Assembly: GCA_022844575.1 (NCBI GenBank)
Contig: JALHLL010000156.1
Coordinates: forward strand, 1-8,508
Direction of reading: 5' to 3'
DNA length: 8,508 nucleotides
Origin: a bacterium
Lineage (GTDB): Bacteria > Bacteroidota > Ignavibacteria > Kapaibacteriales > UBA961
Below are positions 1 to 7,833 of this stretch, piece after piece. Both the position numbers and the translations under genes were made by a program. Within the stretch, counting starts at the first letter, position 1; each line of letters begins with the position of its first letter. The notes under the pieces were generated by a model. It was not told the origin of the DNA. It did not search any database and saw only the letters and a program-made list of their open reading frames with translations.

Positions 1-627
1 CGGGTGATTGTTAATGATAAAGTAAATATCGAATTTGCCGGTGGTGTTCCTGCTTCGGTGAGTCAATGGGGATACCGGGCTCAAGGCAATAGTGGTTCAT
101 ACACTATTTATGAAAATGAAGGAACACCTGTTGAAAGGTCATTTACATGGGATATTAATAATGATGAAGTGTTGAAATTTTTGAGAAATCAAAAGAGTAT
201 AAGTATTAAAGGATTTGTAAAATCAGATGGTGGCGAGGGTGTAGATATTAGTACAAAAAATATACCTGTCAAATATTCGGTATTGGAATTAGGTAAAGAT
301 TCTACCGTTGCTGTTAAAACATTTAATATTATCATGTTTGATGTTGATAAGTATGAATTAAATGAGGACAATAAAAAGTATTTGGCAACGATTCTTCCGG
401 AGTTAAAACCGTATTCGAAAGTTACTGTAACGGGTTATACTGATAGGACAGGCGATGATGTTTATAATCAGACTCTATCGTTAAATAGAGCTCGAGCCGT
501 TGCTAGGGAACTTTCAGTCACTAATGTAATAGTAAAGGGTGTCGGTGAAAGCAGACCATTATTTGACAATAATTTGCCGGAAGGACGTTTTTATAATCGA
601 ACAGTTGAAGTAATTATTGAAGATTAA
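1..627 (+). CDS. OmpA-family C-terminal (peptidoglycan-binding) domain protein, 5'-truncated by the window edge
   Basis: This is the C-terminal part of an OmpA-like cell-envelope protein, expected to anchor the outer membrane to peptidoglycan. The frame is open through the first base. A GTG at position 4 is probably not the start, because no signal peptide follows it. Counting from that GTG, residues 107-207 form the OmpA/MotB domain. Visible landmarks are GYTDRTG (Asp147), LSLNRA (Arg162), GVGESRP and the closing GRFYNRTVEV. Asp and Arg are 15 residues apart, as in E. coli OmpA (Asp271/Arg286), where they contact diaminopimelate. Residues 1-106 are beta-rich (QWGYRAQG, ERSFTWDIN) and resemble an extracytoplasmic repeat or Ig-like region; I do not recognise a family for them. 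The N-terminal part, beta-barrel or repeats, lies outside the window. An ABC-F gene follows after 29 bp on the same strand and may be cotranscribed. The domain call is firm; the full architecture is unknown. Confidence 0.9.
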   Translation, partial: RVIVNDKVNIEFAGGVPASVSQWGYRAQGNSGSYTIYENEGTPVERSFTWDINNDEVLKFLRNQKSISIKGFVKSDGGEGVDISTKNIPVKYSVLELGKDSTVAVKTFNIIMFDVDKYELNEDNKKYLATILPELKPYSKVTVTGYTDRTGDDVYNQTLSLNRARAVARELSVTNVIVKGVGESRPLFDNNLPEGRFYNRTVEVIIED

Positions 628-656
628 ATTATAATATTGAGAGTGAAGTTTATTAC

Positions 657-2582
657 ATGATAGCAATTACAGGGTTATCGGTACATTTTACCGGTGAGTA
701 TTTATTTGACAACATTTCATTAGCAGTCAGTGTAAGAGATAGAATAGGGCTGGTTGGAAAAAATGGGGCAGGAAAGTCAACACTTTTAAAGATTCTTGCA
801 GGAGAACTAAAGCCGGAGAAAGGTCAGGTTGTAACCCCAAATGTTTACACAATAGGTTATTTGCCGCAAGATATCGCGTCAAATTTTACAAAGTCAGTGC
901 ATGAAGAGGCTTTAGCCGCTTTTGCAGAGGTTTTAACAATGGAGCATAGAATTGCGGAAATATCCGACGAGTTGAGTTCCAGAACCGATTATGAATCGGA
1001 TGCTTACGATAAACTACTTCATGAACTATCGGAATTGAACGATAGATTTATTAATGAAGGAGGCATGACGATTGAGGCAGAGGCACAAAAAATACTTCAG
1101 GGTCTCGGCTTTTTGGAAAACGAAATGGAAAAACCTGCTTCGCAATTCAGTGGCGGGTGGCAAATGCGTATCGAACTTGCTAAGCTATTGCTTAAAAGAC
1201 CGAATTGTATTCTGTTGGATGAGCCGACAAATCACCTTGATATAGAATCTATACGATGGTTAGAACGTTTTTTGGCTGATTATGACGGGTCTGTAATCTT
1301 GGTATCGCATGACCGTGCTTTTCTTGATGCAGTAACCAATAGAACCATAGAAATACGAAATGCCGAACTAGAGGATTATCCGACATCTTATACACGATAT
1401 ACTGTCATGCGTGAAGAGCGTATGGCATTACATAAATCTGCTTATGAAAATCAACAAAAAGAAATAAAAAAACAAGAACAGTTTATAGAACGCTTTCGTT
1501 CGAAGGCCAATTTGGCGACACGTGTTCAGAGCCGAATAAAACAATTGGATAAAATAGATAGAATCGAGTTGGAAGAGGATGATGTCTCCGCAATTCGTCT
1601 TCGATTTCCGCAAGTTCCACGCTCAGGACAAACAGTTGTCGAAACTTTTAAATTAGGAAAATCTTATTCTGATAAAACCATTTTTACCAATATTGATTTT
1701 GCCATTGAGCGAGGCGAAAGAGTGGCATTTGTCGGTAAAAATGGCGAGGGAAAAACAACTCTTGCAAAGATATTGGCTAAGACGGAAGAACAAACCGAAG
1801 GCGATTTAAAAATAGGGCATAATGTGCAAATTGGTTACTATGCACAGCATCAAGCGGAGTCATTGGATGGCAGTGCTACAGTTTTTGAAGTAATTGACCG
1901 CGCTGCTGCCGGAGAGATGCGAACTAAAATAAGAAGTCTCTTAGGTGCTTTTTTGTTTAGTGGTGATTCCGTTGATAAAAAAGTAAAAGTATTAAGCGGA
2001 GGAGAAAAATCGCGTCTTGCTCTTGCGAAACTTATGCTTGAACCCGTTAATTTGTTGATATTAGACGAGCCGACGAATCACCTTGATATGAGATCGAAGG
2101 ATGCACTGAAAGATGCTTTGCTCCAGTATGACGGAGCTTTGATTGTCGTGTCACATGATAGGGAGTTTTTGACCGGTCTTACCGAGAAAGTCGTAGAATT
2201 CAGGGGCGGAAAACTTAGGGAATTTTCGGGCGATGTTCAAGAATTTATACGTCAAAGAGATATTGAATCGTTAAGAGAACTTGAACGAAAAACACCAGTC
2301 GTTACCGAACCTAAAAAAAATATTCAGGAAAATTCCAAGCAGGATAATGAGAAAAAACAAAACGACAAAGATAAAAAGCAGTTACAAAAGCAAATTGAAA
2401 CTTTAGAAAAGAAAATTGAAGATCTTGAAAAGGAAATGAAAGACACTGAACATCAACTTTCATTACCGGAAAACTATACGCAACCGACTACCTCCAAAAG
2501 TCTGAAAGAAAAACATTCTATATTTCAAACAAATATTAAGAGGTTAATGGAAGAATGGGAGAGTCTTAGTGCGCAGTTATAA
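657..2582 (+). CDS. ABC-F family ATPase, YheS/YdiF-like (ribosome-associated translation factor)
   Basis: This complete 641-residue protein has two ATP-binding cassettes and no membrane segments, which is the ABC-F plan. Family members bind the ribosomal E site and help stalled or antibiotic-blocked ribosomes. Cassette 1 has Walker A GKNGAGKST (34-42), signature SGGWQ (165-169), Walker B ILLDEP (185-190) followed by TNHLD, and switch His218. A helical insertion (arm) lies at about 80-160. Residues 230-325 are the charged alpha-helical interdomain linker that reaches toward the peptidyl-transferase centre, including FRSKANLATRVQSRIKQLDK. Cassette 2 has Walker A GKNGEGKTT (360-368), LSGGEKS (446-452), LILDEP (467-472) and His500. 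Residues 550-641 are a Lys/Glu-rich tail ending in a predicted coiled coil (about 572-600). All catalytic motifs are intact. The linker and signature look more like housekeeping YheS/YdiF than Vga/Msr resistance proteins. The start is the first ATG, 29 bp after the OmpA-family gene; no strong Shine-Dalgarno is visible, only a weak GAGAG upstream. Confidence 0.93.
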   Translation: MIAITGLSVHFTGEYLFDNISLAVSVRDRIGLVGKNGAGKSTLLKILAGELKPEKGQVVTPNVYTIGYLPQDIASNFTKSVHEEALAAFAEVLTMEHRIAEISDELSSRTDYESDAYDKLLHELSELNDRFINEGGMTIEAEAQKILQGLGFLENEMEKPASQFSGGWQMRIELAKLLLKRPNCILLDEPTNHLDIESIRWLERFLADYDGSVILVSHDRAFLDAVTNRTIEIRNAELEDYPTSYTRYTVMREERMALHKSAYENQQKEIKKQEQFIERFRSKANLATRVQSRIKQLDKIDRIELEEDDVSAIRLRFPQVPRSGQTVVETFKLGKSYSDKTIFTNIDFAIERGERVAFVGKNGEGKTTLAKILAKTEEQTEGDLKIGHNVQIGYYAQHQAESLDGSATVFEVIDRAAAGEMRTKIRSLLGAFLFSGDSVDKKVKVLSGGEKSRLALAKLMLEPVNLLILDEPTNHLDMRSKDALKDALLQYDGALIVVSHDREFLTGLTEKVVEFRGGKLREFSGDVQEFIRQRDIESLRELERKTPVVTEPKKNIQENSKQDNEKKQNDKDKKQLQKQIETLEKKIEDLEKEMKDTEHQLSLPENYTQPTTSKSLKEKHSIFQTNIKRLMEEWESLSAQL

Positions 2583-2590
2583 ATTGTGTA

Positions 2591-3991
2591 CTAATGATTA
2601 TCCATCGGAATTTCAAAGGGAATATCTGCAGCCACTGTAGCAAGAACACCCATAGCAAATATACATTCCGCTAATTCTTCGGGTTTTAGTTTATCCATTG
2701 TGTCGGCTTCGGTATGATGATACCAAAAGTATCGTGTATCATCAACTAACAAGCCGGCACCTGCCACGCCTTTGGATGTAAGCGGTGAGACATCCGCACC
2801 GGCTTCACCGTCGTTTATTGTTGTAATTCCGTAAGGAGATAAGAGTGAGGTAATATTTTTCAATATGACTTTTGCATCGGGTGAACCACTTAATGAAAAT
2901 CCTTTCGGTTTGAATGTTCCTGCGTCGCTTTCTATGGCAAGTTTATGCTTACCTATGACATTTACTCTATTCTCGGCATATTGTGCAGCACCTCGTAAAC
3001 CGTTTTCCTCATTAGTCCACATAACACATCTCATCGTTCGGCGTGGTTGTATTTTTAGCTTTTTGATTGCTTTCAAAACATCCCAAGCAACGAAACAACC
3101 GCCGGCATCATCCATCGCACCTTGCCCGACATCCCACGAATCAATGTGTCCGCCGAATACGATAATCTCATCCGGTTTTTCCCTCCCTCTAATTTCGGCA
3201 ATAATATTTCTTGACTGCGCATCCGGTAAATACTTTCCTTGAAGATTGAGTGTGACGGTAACTTTTTCTCCTTGTTCGGATAATCGTGCTATAAGTTCGG
3301 CATCCTCTAAAGTAATCGCTGCCGAAGGAATCTTCGGAATCGTATCATTATACCGTAGCATACCCGTATGCGGTGTATTCATTGATTCCGGTCCGACACT
3401 ACGAACCAACACACCAACAGCACCCAATTTTGCAGCTTCTACGCATCCGGAAACTCTATATGCTACCGTCTCACCATACTTTGTAAAAGGAACATTGAAT
3501 AAAACGATTTTGCCTTTAACTTTATCTGCATTCAATCTTATATGATCGAAACTTTTGGCGACAAAAACTTCAGCTGTCAAACCATTCTCTGATGTTGCTA
3601 TCGTTCCGCCTAAACCCAATATTGTTAATTCTTTTTTACGAGGTGCAACGATACTACATGATTCTTTTCCCCGAATCCAATGCGGAACCATCACTTTTTC
3701 AGTATAAACCGTATCGAAACCATCATTTTTCATTTCATTAACAATCCAGTCAATTGCATTTTCAAGTGAAGAACTTCCCGATAAACGATGACCGAATTTA
3801 TCACACATTATCGCAAGTCTATCATAACAAGAACGATCATTTTTTAATGATTCTTTCAAGGTATATGCAAAGGGTGCATAAGAAGTAGAAATTTCAGACG
3901 GATGGTTAATAATATTCGGTAAAAACTGTGAGAAAGCTCTTCCCGATATTAATAAAAATACACAAGTACTAAGGTAGAATAATCTTTTCAT
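2591..3991 (-). CDS. Secreted M28 family metallopeptidase, carboxypeptidase Q-like, with PA domain
   Basis: This is a probable zinc exopeptidase (aminopeptidase or dipeptidase) exported to the periplasm or beyond; 466 residues. Residues 1-21 form a Sec signal peptide: KR, a hydrophobic core, then a likely cut after A-F-S before Gln22. An M28 N-terminal segment (DRLAIMCDKFGHRLSGS, about 57-73) is followed by an inserted protease-associated (PA) domain at about 138-250, then the catalytic part. Metal and catalytic residues are visible: His282 in GGHIDSWD, Asp294 in GAMDDAGG (bridging), Glu328 (general base) and Glu329 in TNEENG, Asp356 in ESDAG, and His425/His426 in WYHHTEADT. The set is complete, so the enzyme should be active. 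Gene order and PA insertion match the M28B carboxypeptidase Q/plasma glutamate carboxypeptidase group; the substrate is not predictable. The ATG lies 9 bp after the glmM stop, which suggests cotranscription. No Shine-Dalgarno is visible upstream. Its stop faces the ABC-F stop across 8 bp. Confidence 0.92.
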   Translation of the reverse strand: MKRLFYLSTCVFLLISGRAFSQFLPNIINHPSEISTSYAPFAYTLKESLKNDRSCYDRLAIMCDKFGHRLSGSSSLENAIDWIVNEMKNDGFDTVYTEKVMVPHWIRGKESCSIVAPRKKELTILGLGGTIATSENGLTAEVFVAKSFDHIRLNADKVKGKIVLFNVPFTKYGETVAYRVSGCVEAAKLGAVGVLVRSVGPESMNTPHTGMLRYNDTIPKIPSAAITLEDAELIARLSEQGEKVTVTLNLQGKYLPDAQSRNIIAEIRGREKPDEIIVFGGHIDSWDVGQGAMDDAGGCFVAWDVLKAIKKLKIQPRRTMRCVMWTNEENGLRGAAQYAENRVNVIGKHKLAIESDAGTFKPKGFSLSGSPDAKVILKNITSLLSPYGITTINDGEAGADVSPLTSKGVAGAGLLVDDTRYFWYHHTEADTMDKLKPEELAECIFAMGVLATVAADIPFEIPMDNH

Positions 3992-4000
3992 AGATACAAT

Positions 4001-5371
4001 TTATTTATTGCATGCTTTCAAAGCACGAGAGATTATTTCATTGTTTTCTTCAATAGTAGGGGATTCAGCTATTATCCTTGCTATTGGCTCAGTATTGGAA
4101 GCTCTTACATGCAGCCATGAATTATTAAACGAAAGATATATACCGTCATCGGTTCTATAATTCTGCGGCTTAAATTCACTAATGATTTTTTCTTTTATCA
4201 CTGAAAAGTCACCTGAAAATTCCATTTTCACTTTTTGCATCGAATATTCAGGAATTTGCGAGTTAATTTCTGATAAACTTTTTGTTTTCTTTTTCAAAAG
4301 AGAAATAATAAGTGCAGTTCCTACAAGAGAATCGCGCCCATAATGGGAAGCCGGGAAAATAACACCACCGCTACCTTCTCCACCGATTAGAGCATTTGTT
4401 CCCTGCATTTTTCTCACTACATTTATCTCACCGACGGGTGTTCGATGTAGCATAGCTCCGAACCTATCACATACATCCTTAACTGCTTGTGTAGTAGAGA
4501 GATTAATAACCGCATGTAATTCTCTATCCTTATCAACATTGAGTAATAATGCGGATAATGTTGAAAGTACTATGGTTCTCTCTTCACCTATCGCATTACC
4601 GTTTTCATCAATTAAAACCAAACGATCGGCATCAGGGTCAACTGCTATACCTAAATCGGCTTTTTCCTTTTTTACAGATTCACATAATGCCGTTAAATGC
4701 TGGGGTAAGGGTTCAGGAGTATGTGGAAAATCACCATTGTTCGAACAATACAAAGGTATAACTTCACAACCTAAACGATTTAATAAATCGGGTATATATA
4801 ATGAACCTGAAGCATTGACGGCATCAACAATTACTTTTAATTTCTTTTCCGATGTTTTTTCTTGCGAATATATATGCGCAAATAGTGGATTATGGAGAAT
4901 GGAGGTAATATGTTGTTCACGGGCATCGTTTATCTCATATATTGTACCTTTAGTCACCCCTACATTTACATTATTATGTATCGAATCAGTAATTTCCCAG
5001 AACCGATTGTTTTGCTCAGCGTCAAGAAAAACACCATCTCCTCCTATGAATTTTAACCCATTCCATTCAATGGGATTATGCGAGGCACTGATTGATATTC
5101 CCCCGACGCAATTTACATTATGCTCAGTTAATAATTGAATTGTCGGTGTAGGTGCAATTCCTATATAATTGATATCACGTCCGCAACGTGCTAATGTGTC
5201 CACTACGCATTCAGATATCCATTTTCCTGAAGGTCTTCCGTCATAGCCGACCGTGATTGAACCTTTAGGCAAATATTGCGAAAAACCTATGCAATATTGT
5301 TTAATTATCCCTTCATTTATTGAATCTTCTACCGTAGCTCTGATACCGGAAATTGAACGTATAAATGGCAT
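4001..5371 (-). CDS. glmM: Phosphoglucosamine mutase-type phosphohexomutase
   Basis: This alpha-D-phosphohexomutase of 456 residues probably converts glucosamine-6-phosphate to glucosamine-1-phosphate on the cytosolic route to UDP-GlcNAc, for peptidoglycan and LPS. The opening ISGIRATVEDS matches the GlmM-type start. The four active-site loops are present: SASHNP with the phosphorylated serine Ser97, the metal loop DPDADR (245-250), the sugar loop GGEGSGG (330-336), and the phosphate loop RASNTEP (423-429). GEGSG replaces the GEQSG or GEMSG usual in proteobacterial GlmM and ManB, and SNTEP replaces SGTEP; I recall both variants from Bacteroidota GlmM homologues, so phosphomannomutase or phosphoglucomutase activity is possible but less likely. 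The same frame stays open upstream to an alternative start at 5488, but that extension overlaps the preceding gene and runs through a 22-bp tandem repeat, so I chose the ATG at 5371, where homology begins. There is no Shine-Dalgarno; the repeat abuts the ATG. Confidence 0.88.
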   Translation of the reverse strand: MPFIRSISGIRATVEDSINEGIIKQYCIGFSQYLPKGSITVGYDGRPSGKWISECVVDTLARCGRDINYIGIAPTPTIQLLTEHNVNCVGGISISASHNPIEWNGLKFIGGDGVFLDAEQNNRFWEITDSIHNNVNVGVTKGTIYEINDAREQHITSILHNPLFAHIYSQEKTSEKKLKVIVDAVNASGSLYIPDLLNRLGCEVIPLYCSNNGDFPHTPEPLPQHLTALCESVKKEKADLGIAVDPDADRLVLIDENGNAIGEERTIVLSTLSALLLNVDKDRELHAVINLSTTQAVKDVCDRFGAMLHRTPVGEINVVRKMQGTNALIGGEGSGGVIFPASHYGRDSLVGTALIISLLKKKTKSLSEINSQIPEYSMQKVKMEFSGDFSVIKEKIISEFKPQNYRTDDGIYLSFNNSWLHVRASNTEPIARIIAESPTIEENNEIISRALKACNK

Positions 5372-5426
5372 AATCTGAAAAAGTGTATATAGTAATCTGA
5401 AAAAGTGTATATAGTAATCTGAAAAA
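5371..5426 (-). repeat. 22-bp tandem repeat (2.5 copies) in the glmM leader
   Basis: Two identical 22-bp units occupy 5371-5392 and 5393-5414 on the + strand. Each begins TAATCTGAAAAA and ends GTGTATATAG. The first 12 bases recur at 5415-5426 before the match breaks. A looser echo (TAATCTATGAAAA, 5429-5441) covers the TAG stop of the upstream gene, hinting that the array grew from the 3' end of that gene. Read on the - strand, the array lies between the fusion-gene stop and glmM, and its last base is the A of the glmM ATG. The unit length is not a multiple of three, so copy changes would alter leader length but not the glmM frame. There are no spacers, so it is not CRISPR. Function is unknown: it may be neutral slippage or may tune expression. 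Confidence 0.9.
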
Positions 5427-5433
5427 TAATAAT

Positions 5434-7833
5434 CTATGAAAATTCTTTTACAATTTCTTCGTAATCGGGATTTAATTTTATAGCCCAATCAAACATAGAT
5501 TGTGCTTCAGTAATAGCACCCGAATCCAAAAAACATAATCCCGCACCAAAACAGGCATCTGCATTTTCAGGTCTTATCTCCAATGCCGAAGTATAGAGTG
5601 TATGCGCTGCTTCCACATCTTCAATGGCAAATAATGCCCTTGCAGTCTCACAAAGTATATCACTCAAATCATAATTCAAACAACTTTCAAAACGAAGGTG
5701 CTTCCAATTGTCCATAAGGGGTTGAACACACTCCAACGCTTCGATCCATTTTTCCTGAAAAGCATACATACGTGCCGTTAGAAAAAGTGTATCGGGATGA
5801 TTGTTCTGTAAATCTTTCGCTTTTTCCAAAAACTCATTACACAATTCAAAATCATTATCGTTCAATGATTCCGAAGCTAAACGATGAAATGCCATTAAAG
5901 CATATTTTTGCGGCAATCCGCTCATCTCAAAACTTACTTGATACATCGCTACTGCATCATCAATTTGCCCGATTGACAATAATCTTTCCGCCTTTGCAAA
6001 AGCGATGGATGAATCCTCAAAAATAGTATTGCTTTGTTCATAATTCAAAGCTAAATTAGTACCATAATGATAATCAATGCGTGAAAGCATTTTTAATGTT
6101 GAGTTGTGCCATGTCCATTGTGTTCTTGCTCTTACCATTGCCTGAATACCTTTTTGCACTAAACTTGATGGTGATGTATAGCAATCACGTAATAACTCAG
6201 TTAAATGTTCTTCATCGGGTGCAAGCATAAAACACTCGTCGGTCAATTCATGCTCACCAATAAATGAACCTATAGGCAGGGGAGTGGAAGCTATCGTCAT
6301 ACCAACTGATGAATCAACAAAATCATCGGTAGCACCGCCATCCGTTACAATAACGGGTAAACCGCATGCCATAGCTTCAAGAGCAGGCATGCAAAATCCT
6401 TCACCTCTATACGCTGAAACAAATACATCGCATGAACGATAAAGTTCTGCCATTTCATCATCACTCAGTAAACTATCGATGTACACTATTTTGGGCGAAT
6501 GTTGTTGCGCCTGAATGCTCTCTATCAGTTCTTTTGCCGTTTGGCCTTTGTAAAATGAATCGCCACCCAAATCTTTAATAACCAAGCATACATCATCATT
6601 ATTTGTAAAAGCTCTTAAATATGCTTGCAGTAATATATCTATACCCTTACGATAGATAGTACCGCCGACAAACAAAAAGTGAAATGATTTCTCGCTTATC
6701 TTTTTTCTTACGCCATATGGAGTAAATGTTTGCGGATTTATTCCATTGGGTATTATCTGTACTTTATCGGGATGTATTCCGCTATTCAAAAAGGATTTTC
6801 GTGACCAGACAGAAGGTGTCCAAATTTCATAAGCCTCTTTAAATATTTCTATAAAGTCTTTTCTGTGATGCGAAAATTCCCATGGTTGCATTATAATCCA
6901 ACGCGCTCCATGCGGAGGAGCTTCTTTCGGAGGCCATGTATGCCTAATCCATAAATAGGGTAATTTTTTGATATTTTCATCTACTTCATTTTTAAATCGT
7001 ACATCATGACTTTGCAATTTAATGTAGCGTTCACTATTCTGAGGTGAAAACGTATCTCTTTCATAGGGTACAATAGTCAGTTCAATATCGGGGCATTGTA
7101 AAAGTTCATAACAAATCTCTCTATTGATATGAGCCAATGAATGATAAACAAATTGTGTTCCTTCCCAAACAATATTCAAACGTTTATGTATATCAGCTTC
7201 ATCTGTACTAATTGAGTTTGTTGTTTCGGCAATCGAATAAACATGAACTTGTTTCTTTTTACAATGAATTGTCATATTTAAGTTTATATACCCTCTATCT
7301 TGCGGCGTATCAATTTCCTCAAAGGTTACGATTTCCAAACCTGCGTGCCGAATATGTTTTGAAATAGATTCTTCATCGAAACCGATACAATGATAATCGC
7401 CCGGATTTGTTTGCCCACCGAAAATCATATATGAAGCTATGTCAGCATCCCAAACGCCGTTCATGTATGCTTTGCATTGCAATCGTAATGAAGGGCAGCG
7501 AATAACAAGCTCTCCATCTGGCTTCAGAACTCTTGCCCATTCTTTCAAAATCTCATCCGTTTCCCGATGAGAAAAATGTTCAAGTACATCACTTGCCAAA
7601 ATTCCGTCAACAGAGTTCATAGGCAAATCAAGCGAACGAATGTCCATCATTACAACATTAGGGTCATCACTAAAGAGGTCAATATTGATGAATCCATCAC
7701 GTATGTCCTTTCCACAACCGAGATTGAGATACAATGGCGAGGGGAGTATATCAGGTAATTGACCGATTGCTTTTTTGTTAGAGAAGCCCCCGCTGACTTC
7801 GGTATTTAACAATTCTCGATTCATCGTTTCCAT
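5434..7833 (-). CDS. Fused SAM-dependent methyltransferase / GT4 glycosyltransferase / TPR protein
   Basis: This single 799-residue cytosolic protein has three modules (numbering from the ATG at 7833). Residues about 30-190 are a class I SAM methyltransferase of the Methyltransf_11/COG4627 kind: LNLGCG (36-41), acidic Asp52 in INIDL, SDVLEHF (81-87) and VLKPDGELVI (102-111). After a short linker, about 218-590 is a GT-B glycosyltransferase of family GT4: QPWEF (316-320), a PNG turn (362-364), nucleotide-phosphate-binding GGTIYRKG with Arg395/Lys396, and the E-x7-E motif Glu478/Glu486 in EGFCMPALE. Residues about 607-799 hold about five TPR-like helical pairs, the last (SALEIRPENADACFGAG) the clearest. 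The likely job is transfer of a sugar from a nucleotide donor plus methylation of a glycan or carrier, with TPRs binding a partner or substrate; the acceptor cannot be deduced. GTG at 7893 (+20 residues) and ATG at 7824 are alternative starts. No Shine-Dalgarno is evident. It is probably first in an operon with glmM and the peptidase. Confidence 0.87.
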   Translation of the reverse strand: METMNRELLNTEVSGGFSNKKAIGQLPDILPSPLYLNLGCGKDIRDGFINIDLFSDDPNVVMMDIRSLDLPMNSVDGILASDVLEHFSHRETDEILKEWARVLKPDGELVIRCPSLRLQCKAYMNGVWDADIASYMIFGGQTNPGDYHCIGFDEESISKHIRHAGLEIVTFEEIDTPQDRGYINLNMTIHCKKKQVHVYSIAETTNSISTDEADIHKRLNIVWEGTQFVYHSLAHINREICYELLQCPDIELTIVPYERDTFSPQNSERYIKLQSHDVRFKNEVDENIKKLPYLWIRHTWPPKEAPPHGARWIIMQPWEFSHHRKDFIEIFKEAYEIWTPSVWSRKSFLNSGIHPDKVQIIPNGINPQTFTPYGVRKKISEKSFHFLFVGGTIYRKGIDILLQAYLRAFTNNDDVCLVIKDLGGDSFYKGQTAKELIESIQAQQHSPKIVYIDSLLSDDEMAELYRSCDVFVSAYRGEGFCMPALEAMACGLPVIVTDGGATDDFVDSSVGMTIASTPLPIGSFIGEHELTDECFMLAPDEEHLTELLRDCYTSPSSLVQKGIQAMVRARTQWTWHNSTLKMLSRIDYHYGTNLALNYEQSNTIFEDSSIAFAKAERLLSIGQIDDAVAMYQVSFEMSGLPQKYALMAFHRLASESLNDNDFELCNEFLEKAKDLQNNHPDTLFLTARMYAFQEKWIEALECVQPLMDNWKHLRFESCLNYDLSDILCETARALFAIEDVEAAHTLYTSALEIRPENADACFGAGLCFLDSGAITEAQSMFDWAIKLNPDYEEIVKEFS

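Noticed and set aside
2865..3545. Two + strand open frames opposite the peptidase gene
   Set aside because: They are antisense shadows of a gene with a complete set of catalytic residues and have no recognisable motifs.
4539..5138. 199-codon + strand open frame opposite glmM
   Set aside because: It is Ser/Cys/Pro-rich with no domain and lies entirely antisense to the conserved glmM loops.
5371..5426. CRISPR-like repeat
   Set aside because: Copies are directly adjacent without unique spacers, and no cas gene is present.
5372..5488. N-terminal extension of glmM by 39 codons to a start at 5488
   Set aside because: It overlaps the 3' end of the upstream gene, translates the 22-bp repeat into low-complexity aromatic residues, and would change frame with any copy-number change. 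Homology begins at the ATG at 5371.
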